Program-made: the position numbers and the translations under genes | DNA from: Shewanella benthica | GTDB taxonomy: Bacteria; Pseudomonadota; Gammaproteobacteria; Enterobacterales; Shewanellaceae | Direction: 5' to 3' | DNA: 64,000 nucleotides | Assembly (NCBI GenBank): GCA_023284085.1 | Contig: JAKVHY010000019.1 | Span: forward strand, 47,916 to 111,915 | The notes under the pieces: model-generated | Databases searched by the model: none | Seen by the model: the letters and a program-made list of their open reading frames with translations, nothing else | What the model was told of the DNA's origin: nothing | Shown: positions 19,398 to 28,865 of the stretch, in pieces | Numbering within the stretch: position 1 is the first letter of the stretch | Layout of the letters: each line of letters begins with the position of its first letter

Positions 19398-20039
19398 TTA
19401 ATCCTCTGGATAGACCTTCTCTTTAAACTCACATAAGTCTTCTATCAAGCAACTTCCACATCGTGGTTTTCTGGCTAGGCAGGTGTATCTGCCGTGCAGG
19501 ATAAACCAATGGTGAACATCGACCATAAACTCTGACGGGACGACCTTTAACATCTTTTGCTCGACCTGGTCGACATTTTTTCCCATGGCAAACTTGGTTC
19601 TGTTTGCGACTCTGAATATATGGGTGTCTATGGCAATGGTAGGCCAGCCAAAAGCAGTATTGAGTACCACGTTAGCCGTTTTTCGTCCTACACCGGGAAG
19701 AGACTCCAGGGCCTCACGGTCTTCAGGGACTTGACCCTGATATTTCTCGACTAAGATCCCACAGGCTTTAATGACATTGACGGCTTTATTATTATATAAA
19801 CCAATGGTCTTAATGTAAGTTTTCAGGCCATCTACACCTAAGGCATAGATGGCCTCAGGGGTGTTGGCTACTGGAAATAATTTATTGGTTGCCTTGTTGA
19901 CGCTGACATCGGTAGCTTGCGCCGAAAGGGTAACCGCCACCAGTAATTCGAACGGGCTAGAGAAATTGAGCTCAGTTTCTGGATGGGGATTATTCTCTCT
20001 GAGGATCTCTAATATCCGCTGACGTTTATCTTTATTCAT
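19398..20039 (-). CDS. nth: Endonuclease III (bifunctional DNA glycosylase/AP lyase)
   Basis: Removes oxidised pyrimidines in base-excision repair. 213 residues (E. coli 211). The HhH motif is LPGVGRKTANVVL with the Schiff-base Lys, and the catalytic Asp lies in AIDTHIFRVANR. The C-terminal 4Fe-4S cluster ligands are CLARKPRCGSCLIEDLC (C-X6-C-X2-C-X5-C). It follows rsxE by 66 bp on the same strand, the same order as E. coli rsxABCDGE-nth. Confidence 0.98.
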   Translation of the reverse strand: MNKDKRQRILEILRENNPHPETELNFSSPFELLVAVTLSAQATDVSVNKATNKLFPVANTPEAIYALGVDGLKTYIKTIGLYNNKAVNVIKACGILVEKYQGQVPEDREALESLPGVGRKTANVVLNTAFGWPTIAIDTHIFRVANRTKFAMGKNVDQVEQKMLKVVPSEFMVDVHHWFILHGRYTCLARKPRCGSCLIEDLCEFKEKVYPED

Positions 20040-20105
20040 ATATGGTCTTATTATGTATTTGCTTGCATCAAATGAGGTTCACGATTTCGTGCATAGCTGG
20101 CAGAA

Positions 20106-20876
20106 TTAGCTGACTTTAGTAATTCTTGCTCTCTTTACCGGTCCTTGTACTGTCACTTCCGGCTGCTTGTCTGCGATTTTTTTATCGATAACATTCTTCA
20201 AGGCGATCAAGAATCCCATGCCAATGAAGGCGCCGGGTGGGAGCATAGCCAAGAGAAAATTGGTCTCAAACTGCCAGAGATGTATCGTGAGTCCTGCCGC
20301 CCAATCACCGAGTAACAGATCGGCGCCATCAAACAAGGTTCCTTGGCCAAGAATTTCTCTGCAGGCGCCTAGAATGGCTAAGACAATTAAGAAGCCTAAT
20401 CCCATCATAAATCCATCGAACGCAGATTTTGCCACAGAATTGCGCGATGCAAATGCTTCGGCGCGTCCGATAATCACACAGTTGGTCACAATCAAGGGCA
20501 GGAAGATCCCCAAAGACAAATAGAGTCCATAAGCGTAGGCATTGATGAGCAGTTGCACACTCGTCACCAAGGCGGCAATGATCATCACAAACACAGGAAT
20601 ACGGATCTCTTTTGGTACATAATCTTTGACTAAAGAAACTAAAATGTTAGAGAAAATCAACACCAACATGGTTGCTAAACCTAACCCTAGCGCATTGGTT
20701 AATGTGGCTGTCACTGCGAGTAAGGGGCATAGTCCTAAGAGTTGTACCAGGCCTGGATTGTTCTTCCATAAGCCTTGGAATGCTATCTCTTTATACGCAC
20801 TCATCGCACTGGGTTTTGCATCGGCGGCTATATCCAGTACGGACTCATCTGCAGCATCGATATTAGATCCATTCAT
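20106..20876 (-). CDS. rsxE: Rsx/Rnf electron-transport complex subunit E
   Basis: Integral membrane subunit of the ion-translocating NADH/ferredoxin-type electron-transport complex, which in E. coli also keeps SoxR reduced. 256 residues, longer than E. coli RsxE (231) by an N-terminal polar extension ([23 protein letters not shown]). About six hydrophobic helices, with the family motifs [14 protein letters not shown] and [16 protein letters not shown], the latter mirroring RsxA (TNCAVLG). It overlaps rsxG by 4 bp. Confidence 0.95.
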   Translation of the reverse strand: MNGSNIDAADESVLDIAADAKPSAMSAYKEIAFQGLWKNNPGLVQLLGLCPLLAVTATLTNALGLGLATMLVLIFSNILVSLVKDYVPKEIRIPVFVMIIAALVTSVQLLINAYAYGLYLSLGIFLPLIVTNCVIIGRAEAFASRNSVAKSAFDGFMMGLGFLIVLAILGACREILGQGTLFDGADLLLGDWAAGLTIHLWQFETNFLLAMLPPGAFIGMGFLIALKNVIDKKIADKQPEVTVQGPVKRARITKVS

Positions 20877-21511
20877 CGGTAATCAACCTCACAGTTTGCA
20901 GGGCGTTTGAGTAATACTTCATTGTTTTTATTGAAATAATTCAATGCGTTATGTACGGCTTTAACATAGGCTCTAGGGGTGATTGTGGCGCCGGTAAATT
21001 GGTCGAAATCACCGCCATCTTTCTTAACCTTCCAGCGTTTATCTGTATCAGATTGAAGCATCTTCTGATTGAAACTCAGTACCCAATCAGATTTCCTCAG
21101 GTCTATTTTATCTCCGAGCCCAGGTGTTTCTGCATGGGAAAGCGTCCTTACACCGAGCACTTTTCCGCTGCTGTCGATGCCAATGATCAACTTTATATTG
21201 CCATTATACCCATCCGGGGCAATGGCTTCCATGGCGATGGCGACGGGAACAGATTGATTAGTCGCGATATATGCAGGCAGCGGCATATCGATACCCATAG
21301 CATCTTCATCGTGGATCAAGATACAGTATTCGGTTAGTTCATTGTCATGCATGCTGTCTGGAATTAGCTGATGCAAGGTCCGTTTTAATTGAAGCTGCTG
21401 TTGCTGTTTAATTTTATCGACAGTTTGATAGTTGACCACGGCCACAAAAGCGGTGCATAACAGAGCGAATAGTCCCAGCAATAAGCCGTTTTTTAAGATT
21501 GATTTCTTCAT
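20873..21511 (-). CDS. rsxG: Rsx/Rnf complex FMN-binding subunit G
   Basis: Periplasm-facing flavoprotein subunit with an N-terminal membrane anchor ([19 protein letters not shown], about 8-26). The covalent FMN attachment motif lies in [18 protein letters not shown] (about 172-189), with the Thr after GA as the expected flavin acceptor. 212 residues (E. coli 206). It sits between rsxD and rsxE in the canonical order. Confidence 0.95.
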   Translation of the reverse strand: MKKSILKNGLLLGLFALLCTAFVAVVNYQTVDKIKQQQQLQLKRTLHQLIPDSMHDNELTEYCILIHDEDAMGIDMPLPAYIATNQSVPVAIAMEAIAPDGYNGNIKLIIGIDSSGKVLGVRTLSHAETPGLGDKIDLRKSDWVLSFNQKMLQSDTDKRWKVKKDGGDFDQFTGATITPRAYVKAVHNALNYFNKNNEVLLKRPANCEVDYR

Positions 21512-21526
21512 ATGTAATTCTCTGTA

Positions 21527-22582
21527 TTAGCTTCTGGATCTGTGACCATAAGTTCTGGGTTTCATATAGTGATCGATAAAAGGTGCACACAGGTTGGCCA
21601 GTAAAATGGCGAAGGCATAAGCATCCGGGTAACCACCATAAGTCCGTATGACATAGACTAAGACTCCGATCAGTGCGCCGAACAGCAATCGTCCTCTGAC
21701 ACTGGTCGCCGCGGTGACCGGATCGGTAGCAATGAAAAAAGCAGCCAGCATGGTTGCACCGGAAAACAGGTGAAATAGAGGACCCGCATGGGTATCCGGA
21801 TTTAGAATAAACCCTATGCTTGCACAGATGTAGAGTGCTCCTAGGAGCCCTGTACTGATGTGCCAGCGGATTAACTTCATCTTTATCATGGCAAGCCCAC
21901 CGGCGAGATAAGCCATGTTGACCCAAAACCAGCCGACACCATAGCCATCACTAAAGATAGATTTAGTTAGGCTTTCTGTACTGGTTAATCCCATGGCAAG
22001 ATCCGTTTTTAAGGTATCTAGTGGGGTAGCCATAGCAATACCATCGAAGCCCATCTTGTAAGCACTGATCTCCAGTTGACTGCCGCCAATAAATATCATC
22101 TGCAAACTGGCTAATATGTCCAGTGGCTGGCCTGCAATGACACTCGGCGCGACCCAGCTGGTCATCTGAACAGGGAAGGAGATAAGTAACATGACGTACG
22201 CCGCCATCGCCGGGTTAAATATGTTGTGCCCAAGCCCACCATAGAGATGTTTAACTATGATGATCGCAAACATCGCACCTAGGAAGGTTAACCACCAAGG
22301 CGCAAGCGGAGGCACAGCTATGCCGATAAAGAGGGCCGTCAGTAAGGCGCTATTATCTTTTAGCGTGGCTAATACGGGCCTTTTTCTTAAGGTTAACACG
22401 CTAGCCTCACAAAACAGTGCGACAGAGATGGCAAGCAGCAGTTGAATGATGGTGCCCCAACCAAAAAAATAGCATTGCACTGCTACGCCAGGTAAGGCGC
22501 ACAATAGCACTCTTTGCATCAAGGTACTGGTTTGGAATCGACGACTCAAATGAGGCGAAGAGGCAATCTTAAATGCCATCAA
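21527..22582 (-). CDS. rsxD: Rsx/Rnf complex membrane subunit D
   Basis: Polytopic membrane subunit, 351 residues (E. coli 352). It begins [33 protein letters not shown] and contains the [22 protein letters not shown] block. The covalent-FMN SGAT motif is in [21 protein letters not shown] (about 265-285). Its start abuts the rsxC stop with no gap. Confidence 0.96.
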   Translation of the reverse strand: MMAFKIASSPHLSRRFQTSTLMQRVLLCALPGVAVQCYFFGWGTIIQLLLAISVALFCEASVLTLRKRPVLATLKDNSALLTALFIGIAVPPLAPWWLTFLGAMFAIIIVKHLYGGLGHNIFNPAMAAYVMLLISFPVQMTSWVAPSVIAGQPLDILASLQMIFIGGSQLEISAYKMGFDGIAMATPLDTLKTDLAMGLTSTESLTKSIFSDGYGVGWFWVNMAYLAGGLAMIKMKLIRWHISTGLLGALYICASIGFILNPDTHAGPLFHLFSGATMLAAFFIATDPVTAATSVRGRLLFGALIGVLVYVIRTYGGYPDAYAFAILLANLCAPFIDHYMKPRTYGHRSRS

Positions 22583-24895
22583 TTAATCCTTATCATGTTC
22601 TGTGTTGGTGCTAATTTTCAGGGCAGCCTTCTTGGCTTTAGCCTTGGCAACGGCGGCAGCAATTCTTGCCTTCTTATCATCGACTGGAGCACTGACTGTA
22701 CTGGTATCGGCTTCATCGGCGCTTAACTGCGCTGCCGCCTTCTTTGCCTTGGCTTTAGCGATAGTGGCAGCGATTCGAGTCTTTTTATCATCGACAGGCG
22801 CACTGACGGAACTGGTATTGGCTTCATCAGCGCTTAACTGCGCTGCCGCCTTCTTTGCCTTGGCTTTGGCTATTGTGGCTGCGATTCGAGCCTTCTTGTC
22901 GTCGACAGGCGCACTGACGGTACTGGTATCGGCTTCATCGGCGCTTAATTGCGCTGCCGCCTTCTTAGCCTTGGCTTTAGCCACAGTGGCAGCAATTCTT
23001 GCCTTCTTGTCGTCGACAGGCGCATTTACGCTACCTGTGTTTTCAGAGCCATTGGCAGTAGAAGAGTCTGCAGCGTCTGGTTTCAAGCCTGCTTTCTTGG
23101 CCTTAGCTCGAGCAACGGCCGCTGCTATTTTTGCCTGCCTCTCGTCCGCAGGGGCGCTCGTTTCTGGCATTGAACTTGTTATGTTACTTGCGGTATCGTC
23201 TTGGGTAGCGGCTGCTTTTTGTGCCGCCTTCTTAGCTTTGGCACGGGCCACCGCGGCGGAGATGTCTTTGCGTTTATTTTCTGCCCCGGTATCAGCTACA
23301 GACCTAGTGCTTAAGGTACTGGCCGAGTCTGCTTCTGCGTTCGCCGCTGCTTTCTTCGCTTTTATTCTTGCCATTGCCAGGGCGACGGCATCTTTATCTG
23401 ATGAGGACATATTTGACTTGCGCCTCGCTGCAGATGCTTTTTGCTTCTCTTCTCTTGCCCGTTTTTCATCTTCTAGGCGTTGGGTGCGAAGATCGAATCT
23501 TTGTTTTGCCAGTTCTGCTTGTTTTTTCTCTTCGGCTTCGGCTTTTATTGCAGACTTAGCGATACGATAGTATTCAACTAAAGGAATTTCACTGGGACAT
23601 ACGTAAGTGCAGCAACCACATTCGATGCAGTCGGCCAAGTTAAAGCTAGTGGCTTTATCGTATTCTTGCGCCTTTGCATGCCAGAACAACTGCTGGGGGA
23701 GGAGCTGAGCCGGACATACGTGAGCACATTCACCACAACGTACACAGGGTAGCTCTTTCTGTTCGGGGGCAAGTTCGTCGCTAGCAGGTAACAGAATACA
23801 ATTAGAGCCCTTTAGAGTCGGTGCATTGTCGTTATGCAAGGCATAGCCCATCATAGGTCCACCTATGATCACCTTGTCATGTTCACCGCCTATGAATTGA
23901 GTCTGGGTCAAGACATGAGATATAGGGGTGCCTATGGGGATCCAATAATTACCAGCAAGCTGAGTATTGTCTCCTGTGACGGTAACAACACGCTCAATAA
24001 GAGGGTAATTACGCTGAATCGCTTCGTTGATGGCATAAGCCGTGGCAACATTCTGCACCACTATGCCAAGTTGTGCGGGAATGGCTCCAGATGGGACCTC
24101 TTGCCCGGTCAAAATCTGAATCAGTTGTTTCTCGCCGCCAGAAGGATACAGCGTCGGTATGCTGGTGATCCTGACGCCATCTTTTGGCAGTGAGCTTCGA
24201 TTCAATGCATGTTGCATCTCCTCGATGGCTTCTGGTTTATTGTCTTCAATGGCGATGATTAGGCGTTTGGGTGCCAGTAATCTATGAATGATGGCGATGC
24301 CGTTGAGGATCTCATCGCTTTTTTCACGCATGATCATGTCATCGGCAGTAATGTAGGGCTCACATTCAATGCCATTGATGATGACTAACTCTATATCACT
24401 GGCTGGGCTGAGCTTAATATGGGTAGGAAATGCCGCGCCGCCGAGGCCCGCGATACCCGCTTGCTGTATTTTTGTCAGCAGCTGTTTGTCTGTTAACTGG
24501 TCGACTTCATTCGTAGAGAGTGCCGGGTGAATGTTCGCATCATACGTATCCAGTCCATCGGCGCTAATGACGCAGCTCAATACGGGTAACCCTGAGGCAT
24601 GGTTACCCGGACGTATTTCAATGCATGATACATGGCCCGAAGTCGGTGCGTGTGCCGGTAGATGGCCAAAATGCGTGCCCTTGGTGAGAATGGCACCTTT
24701 AGCGACATAATCACCTTGTTTTACGATCAAGATTGCAGATTCGCCGACCTGAGGCAGGGGGACAACATACTCATCTGCCAGGGGCAAGCTTTTGATCGGT
24801 GTTCTGTTAGAGAGGGTTTTTCTCTCTGGAGGATGAATACCGCCGGTTGACCGCCAAAGTGTCCCTTTATCAATTTGTTCGAATAAAGTTAGCAC
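22583..24895 (-). CDS. rsxC: Rsx/Rnf complex NADH/ferredoxin-interacting subunit C with Lys/Ala repeat tail
   Basis: Peripheral 770-residue subunit. Order: N-terminal RnfC barrel-like domain (GGIHPPERK), NADH-FMN binding core ([13 protein letters not shown] about 150, [14 protein letters not shown]), SLBB region, and two 4Fe-4S motifs, [12 protein letters not shown] (about 375) and [12 protein letters not shown] (about 415). A long C-terminal tail (about 440-770) is a coiled, Ala/Lys-rich segment containing near-identical 37-residue units ([20 protein letters not shown]...). E. coli RsxC also has a repetitive tail, but the repeats here are unusually uniform at DNA level. It overlaps rsxB by 7 bp. 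Confidence 0.96.
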   Translation of the reverse strand: MLTLFEQIDKGTLWRSTGGIHPPERKTLSNRTPIKSLPLADEYVVPLPQVGESAILIVKQGDYVAKGAILTKGTHFGHLPAHAPTSGHVSCIEIRPGNHASGLPVLSCVISADGLDTYDANIHPALSTNEVDQLTDKQLLTKIQQAGIAGLGGAAFPTHIKLSPASDIELVIINGIECEPYITADDMIMREKSDEILNGIAIIHRLLAPKRLIIAIEDNKPEAIEEMQHALNRSSLPKDGVRITSIPTLYPSGGEKQLIQILTGQEVPSGAIPAQLGIVVQNVATAYAINEAIQRNYPLIERVVTVTGDNTQLAGNYWIPIGTPISHVLTQTQFIGGEHDKVIIGGPMMGYALHNDNAPTLKGSNCILLPASDELAPEQKELPCVRCGECAHVCPAQLLPQQLFWHAKAQEYDKATSFNLADCIECGCCTYVCPSEIPLVEYYRIAKSAIKAEAEEKKQAELAKQRFDLRTQRLEDEKRAREEKQKASAARRKSNMSSSDKDAVALAMARIKAKKAAANAEADSASTLSTRSVADTGAENKRKDISAAVARAKAKKAAQKAAATQDDTASNITSSMPETSAPADERQAKIAAAVARAKAKKAGLKPDAADSSTANGSENTGSVNAPVDDKKARIAATVAKAKAKKAAAQLSADEADTSTVSAPVDDKKARIAATIAKAKAKKAAAQLSADEANTSSVSAPVDDKKTRIAATIAKAKAKKAAAQLSADEADTSTVSAPVDDKKARIAAAVAKAKAKKAALKISTNTEHDKD
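22625..23030 (-). repeat. 111-bp in-frame tandem repeats in the rsxC tail
   Basis: Three consecutive units are spaced exactly 111 bp apart (the GCGCTGCCGCCT anchor recurs with its last base at 22740, 22851 and 22962), plus more divergent flanking units. Each encodes a 37-residue Ala/Lys-rich helix. Near-identity at DNA level suggests recent duplication or gene conversion, and the copy number may vary between strains. Confidence 0.85.
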
Positions 24896-25458
24896 TTTAC
24901 ATCCTCATCTATGGTTTTTACTGGGATGGCGTTTAATTTCCAATCCCAGGTTTTGATATTTTGTGTGACAGGTAGCATGTCAATGCAATCGACAGGGCAG
25001 GGCTCAACACACAGATCACAGCCCGTGCAATAATCTGTTATGACGGTGTGCATCAACTTGCCTGTGCCTAAAATGGCATCCACAGGACAGGCTTGAATGC
25101 ATTTAGTACAGCCAATACATTCATCTTCTCGTATGTATGCCACTTTTTTTATCTGTACTTCCTCGGTCGCCGTTAACGGTTCAGGATCGACCCCGGCCAT
25201 ATCGGCCAGTTTTTCCATGGTGGCGGCGCCACCGGGAGGACATTTATTGATCTTGTCTCCATTAGCTATGGCTTCAGCATAGGGACGACAACCCGGGTAC
25301 CCACATTGGCCACATTGTGTTTGAGGCAGTAGGGCTTCGAGCTGATCCACCAGAGGATCACCTTCGACTTTAAATTTTTCCGCTGCGAAACCAAGCAAGA
25401 GACCAAAAAAGAGTGCGAGGACTGTCAGCAAGATTATTGCGATAAATATTCCAGACAT
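24889..25458 (-). CDS. rsxB: Rsx/Rnf complex ferredoxin-like subunit B
   Basis: Membrane-anchored iron-sulfur subunit, 189 residues (E. coli 192). An N-terminal hydrophobic anchor ([21 protein letters not shown]) precedes an NqrDE/ACS-type 4Fe-4S motif ([16 protein letters not shown]) and two bacterial ferredoxin motifs, [16 protein letters not shown] and [16 protein letters not shown]. Overlaps rsxC and starts 2 bp after rsxA. Confidence 0.97.
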   Translation of the reverse strand: MSGIFIAIILLTVLALFFGLLLGFAAEKFKVEGDPLVDQLEALLPQTQCGQCGYPGCRPYAEAIANGDKINKCPPGGAATMEKLADMAGVDPEPLTATEEVQIKKVAYIREDECIGCTKCIQACPVDAILGTGKLMHTVITDYCTGCDLCVEPCPVDCIDMLPVTQNIKTWDWKLNAIPVKTIDEDVKC

Positions 25459-25460
25459 GA

Positions 25461-26039
25461 CTATTTAACTAACCCCGTGAATCCCATGAATGCCAGCGAC
25501 ATCAAGCCTGCGGTTATCATTGCAATGGCTCCACCTCTAAAGGGTAAAGGCACATCTGCAGCGGCGAGACGCTCGCGCATGGCTGAAAACAGGATGAGTA
25601 CGAGTGAAAAGCCGACAGCGGCGCCAAAACCATACACGGCAGACTGAAAAAAGTTATGCTTTTCATTGATATTGAGTAGGGCTACACCCAATACGGCGCA
25701 GTTTGTGGTGATCAGTGGCAGATAGATCCCGAGTGCTCTATAGAGTGATGCACTGGTTTTCTGAACTAACATTTCAGTAAATTGCACGACAACGGCGATC
25801 ACCAAAATGAAACTCATGGTTCTCAGGTAATCTAGGTCAAAGGGCAGCAGCAGATATTGATTGACCAGATAACTTAATACCGAGGCCAAGGTCAGCACGA
25901 ACGTGGTCGCCATAGACATGCCTATGGCGGACTCAAGCTTGCTGGAGACCCCCATGAAAGGGCATAGACCAAGAAATTTTACTAATACAAAATTATTGAC
26001 CAGGACTGTGCCGATCAATAATAGGAGATACTCACTCAT
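25461..26039 (-). CDS. rsxA: Rsx/Rnf complex membrane subunit A
   Basis: First gene of the operon, a six-helix membrane protein of 192 residues (E. coli 193). Signatures: [32 protein letters not shown] and [17 protein letters not shown]. These carry the Cys residues that are conserved with RsxE and proposed to bind a 2Fe-2S centre between the two. It is preceded by a short gap holding the operon promoter region (26040-26151). Confidence 0.97.
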   Translation of the reverse strand: MSEYLLLLIGTVLVNNFVLVKFLGLCPFMGVSSKLESAIGMSMATTFVLTLASVLSYLVNQYLLLPFDLDYLRTMSFILVIAVVVQFTEMLVQKTSASLYRALGIYLPLITTNCAVLGVALLNINEKHNFFQSAVYGFGAAVGFSLVLILFSAMRERLAAADVPLPFRGGAIAMITAGLMSLAFMGFTGLVK

Positions 26040-26151
26040 CTCATTTCATTTTTGGGAATAATTATTAGTGGTATTATCGGCTTTTCCACTGCCAGAAACA
26101 ACACATAGAATGCAAGGTTATAATTAATTTGGGCATATTCACAAAAACCGA

Positions 26152-28056
26152 TTACTTAGTCTCCAACACCTGTATGGCTTGAGGTTGGGCGATATAATAG
26201 CCTTGTAAGCCATCGATAAGCATTTTTTCAAGTGTGAGCTTCTCCTCTTGTCGCTCTACACTGGTTGCAATTACCCGAATACCAAGCCTACGTGAAATAT
26301 CTACTATCATCTTGATAAAAAACATATTATTCGTATCTTTTTCGATGGATTCCGTATAGCTGCCGTCAAGTTTGATGAAGTCTGGGCGAACTTCTCTGAA
26401 GAATTTAAATGAGGTGAAGCCCATGCCAAAATGCTCTACAGCCACCCGGGCTCCGACACTGTGCATGACCTGAACAAATTTGTAACTGGCGGCTAAATTA
26501 GATTGCATACCCGCTTCATTGACTTCAAAAACCAGTCTTGCTGCGATATGACGTCTCTTTATCAGTTGATCTTTTAACCAGGCAACGAATGATTCTTGCA
26601 TTATGGATGACGAGCTGATGTTGATTCCGTAGGCTCCTTCAAGTGCGGGTGTATCCATCAGGACTTTTAATGTGTTCAACACAATCAACTTATCTAATTC
26701 TAAAATCATGCCATGACGCTCGGCCATTGCAATGACTGTTGCGGTAGGTAAGAACTTACCTTCACTGTTATAAAAGCGAGAAAAGAGCTCTTTATAGACT
26801 TTAACTTCTGTTCGGCAGGGCTGTATCGGTTGCTGATAAAATTTTATTGCGCGTCTTCTAATTAAATCTTCGATGGCTAATTTCCAGCGGGTATCCCCAT
26901 ACACTTCATCCCCATTGAGCTTATCTTGCATATGAAAACAGTTAGGGCCTAAAGTCTGTGCAATGCTGACCGCTGTGTCACTTAAGGTGAGTAAGTTCAT
27001 TGGTTCACAATCATGGCGATAGGGAACAAGGCCAACATGCGCTATTGAGTCGGTTTTTAACGTTTGTTGGTATTCGTCGAACAGAGACTTCAAACTCTCT
27101 AGAAATGGAATGCCATCTTTTAGAATAAGATCGGGAATAAAAACGGCAAAGTCTGCGGTTGAAATTCGATAGCATTGCGAATTCGGATATTTAGTGATGG
27201 ATTTTCTGATGCAATTAGCGATTTTAGCGAGATAATCATCACCAGCAGAACGACCATGGTTTTCATTTATCTGCCCAAGTTCACTGGCTTTTATCATAGC
27301 TAAGAGGCCAATTTGCTCCTTACCTAAGGTCGCGAAGGATTCGAGTTTTTGGGTGAACTTTATTCTGGTTTCAAATCCCGTAATAGCATCTTGAAAAGCA
27401 ACACGTTGCAATTTGTCATTTTCTTTAGCCGATTCATCTGAGCGATATTTAAGTGCTAATTTGCATTTTTCGAGGGCTTTGGCTAAGGGGTGAAGCTCAA
27501 AAGACAACTTTGACGAAGCTAATGCATCGTATGACTGACTCGATAAGCTTTCTATATAGCTGGCGGCGTAATTGATGGACGTTTTAAATCTGACCATAAC
27601 CAGCAGGTAAAAGAGGGCAATTGATAGATAACTGAGCCATAAAACCAACAGGGTTTGTATAAATCTGTTGGTCGTGTGTTCGATTAAATCGCCTGTGTAG
27701 AGTTTAACTTGTAATCGTCCGTTACTGATATCTCGTGTATCGGCAAGGTCTACGGGAAAGAGGCGGGCTAATGCAGTCTGTTTTTCAGGAAAAAGCGTGC
27801 CTTGAGTCAGATTATTGCTGCTGTCATCCTTATGGATATATTGAAAAAACTGAAAAGAGGCATGCTTATTCAACTCCGCAAAGAGGTTTTTCCCGTTTGT
27901 TGCAGAAAAGGTCGTGTTGTCGAAGGCCGCCTGATAAGTTGCGAGTCTTTGTTGGGATTTAACTTGAAGTGACTCGTCGCTGTCTAGATAGACAAGGCTA
28001 GTGATACCTGTAAAGAGGATCAATAAAAAGGCATGAAAGAGTCTAGATAAGCTCAT
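26152..28056 (-). CDS. Membrane protein with degenerate GGDEF and EAL domains (CsrD/LapD-like layout)
   Basis: 634 residues from the ATG at 28056 (an in-frame ATG at 28086 would add 10). Two membrane helices (about 5-25 and 130-155) flank a periplasmic region, followed by a HAMP-like linker, GGDEF (about 210-370) and EAL (about 385-634). Both catalytic signatures are broken: STADF replaces GGDEF, KELF replaces EAL, and EHFG replaces DDFG, while FIKLDGSY is kept. Such proteins bind rather than make or degrade c-di-GMP, or act as adaptors like E. coli CsrD (646 residues, also degenerate), which targets CsrB RNA to RNase E. Which role applies here cannot be read from sequence. Confidence 0.82.
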   Translation of the reverse strand: MSLSRLFHAFLLILFTGITSLVYLDSDESLQVKSQQRLATYQAAFDNTTFSATNGKNLFAELNKHASFQFFQYIHKDDSSNNLTQGTLFPEKQTALARLFPVDLADTRDISNGRLQVKLYTGDLIEHTTNRFIQTLLVLWLSYLSIALFYLLVMVRFKTSINYAASYIESLSSQSYDALASSKLSFELHPLAKALEKCKLALKYRSDESAKENDKLQRVAFQDAITGFETRIKFTQKLESFATLGKEQIGLLAMIKASELGQINENHGRSAGDDYLAKIANCIRKSITKYPNSQCYRISTADFAVFIPDLILKDGIPFLESLKSLFDEYQQTLKTDSIAHVGLVPYRHDCEPMNLLTLSDTAVSIAQTLGPNCFHMQDKLNGDEVYGDTRWKLAIEDLIRRRAIKFYQQPIQPCRTEVKVYKELFSRFYNSEGKFLPTATVIAMAERHGMILELDKLIVLNTLKVLMDTPALEGAYGINISSSSIMQESFVAWLKDQLIKRRHIAARLVFEVNEAGMQSNLAASYKFVQVMHSVGARVAVEHFGMGFTSFKFFREVRPDFIKLDGSYTESIEKDTNNMFFIKMIVDISRRLGIRVIATSVERQEEKLTLEKMLIDGLQGYYIAQPQAIQVLETK

Positions 28057-28172
28057 AAGCGTTCCGTTCGCGGAGATAGAATACATGTATTATTCTAGTA
28101 AATTCTGAACGTTATTCTAAACTTAAATGAGGATAAATAGAAAGAGCTAGATAGGAGGTTGTGAAAAAAGAT

Positions 28173-28248
28173 TGGCTCCCCGGACTGGACTCGAACCAGT
28201 GACATACGGATTAACAGTCCGCCGTTCTACCAACTGAACTACAGGGGA
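28173..28248 (-). tRNA. tRNA-Asn(GTT), copy 1
   Basis: 76 nt including encoded CCA. Anticodon loop CTGTTAA gives GUU. T-arm ACTGG/CCAGT and D-arm are intact. The acceptor stem has a U6-C67 mismatch shared by all six copies. A T-rich stretch follows the 3' end; this is the last gene of the array. Confidence 0.97.
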
Positions 28249-28279
28249 ATCGTTTTTCTTTTTACATATAGGTTTAAAA

Positions 28280-28355
28280 TGGCTCCCCGGACTGGACTCG
28301 AACCAGTGACATACGAATTAACAGTCCGCCGTTCTACCAACTGAACTACAGGGGA
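28280..28355 (-). tRNA. tRNA-Asn(GTT), copy 2 (variant)
   Basis: Identical to the other copies except for C to U at position 40, which turns a G-C pair of the anticodon stem into a G-U wobble. Encoded CCA is present. Confidence 0.96.
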
Positions 28356-28392
28356 ATCGCTTTAAACATGGTACTAAACTACTTAATTAAAA

Positions 28393-28468
28393 TGGCTCCC
28401 CGGACTGGACTCGAACCAGTGACATACGGATTAACAGTCCGCCGTTCTACCAACTGAACTACAGGGGA
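28393..28468 (-). tRNA. tRNA-Asn(GTT), copy 3
   Basis: 76 nt including CCA, anticodon GUU, identical to copy 1. Confidence 0.97.
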
Positions 28469-28497
28469 ATCGCTTTAAATAATTTTTCTTAAATGAA

Positions 28498-28573
28498 TGG
28501 CTCCCCGGACTGGACTCGAACCAGTGACATACGGATTAACAGTCCGCCGTTCTACCAACTGAACTACAGGGGA
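28498..28573 (-). tRNA. tRNA-Asn(GTT), copy 4
   Basis: 76 nt including CCA, anticodon GUU, identical to copy 1. Confidence 0.97.
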
Positions 28574-28606
28574 ATCGTTTCATTCAACTCAGATATCTAT
28601 TAAAAA

Positions 28607-28682
28607 TGGCTCCCCGGACTGGACTCGAACCAGTGACATACGGATTAACAGTCCGCCGTTCTACCAACTGAACTACAGGGGA
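28607..28682 (-). tRNA. tRNA-Asn(GTT), copy 5
   Basis: 76 nt including CCA, anticodon GUU, identical to copy 1. Confidence 0.97.
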
Positions 28683-28725
28683 ATACTTTTAATATCATTC
28701 TGTTTGTCTTCAATTTAACTAACTT

Positions 28726-28801
28726 TGGCTCCCCGGACTGGACTCGAACCAGTGACATACGGATTAACAGTCCGCCGTTCTACCAACTGAACTACAGGGG
28801 A
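28726..28801 (-). tRNA. tRNA-Asn(GTT), copy 6 (promoter-proximal)
   Basis: 76 nt including CCA, anticodon GUU, identical to copy 1. It is the first gene transcribed from the promoter at 28837-28865. Confidence 0.97.
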
Positions 28802-28836
28802 AACGTTAAAGCAAGTCGTCGTTGAAGACGGAGCGC

Positions 28837-28865
28837 ATATTAAATCGCTCTTGATGTTGAGTCAA
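28837..28865 (-). promoter_or_regulatory. Sigma70 promoter of the tRNA-Asn array
   Basis: Read on the minus strand: -35 TTGACT (28865-28860), exactly 17 bp, -10 TAATAT (28842-28837), then a GC-rich discriminator GCGCTCC. A GC-rich discriminator is typical of stringently controlled stable-RNA promoters. Confidence 0.8.

Noticed and set aside
22602..23570. 322-codon open frame antisense to rsxC
   Set aside because: It is produced by the Ala/Lys-rich repeats of rsxC; the translation is low-complexity Ala/Leu/Ser and has no SD or family signature.
28173..28801. CRISPR-like regular spacing of repeats
   Set aside because: The repeats are complete tRNA-Asn genes with CCA and correct cloverleafs, not CRISPR repeats.
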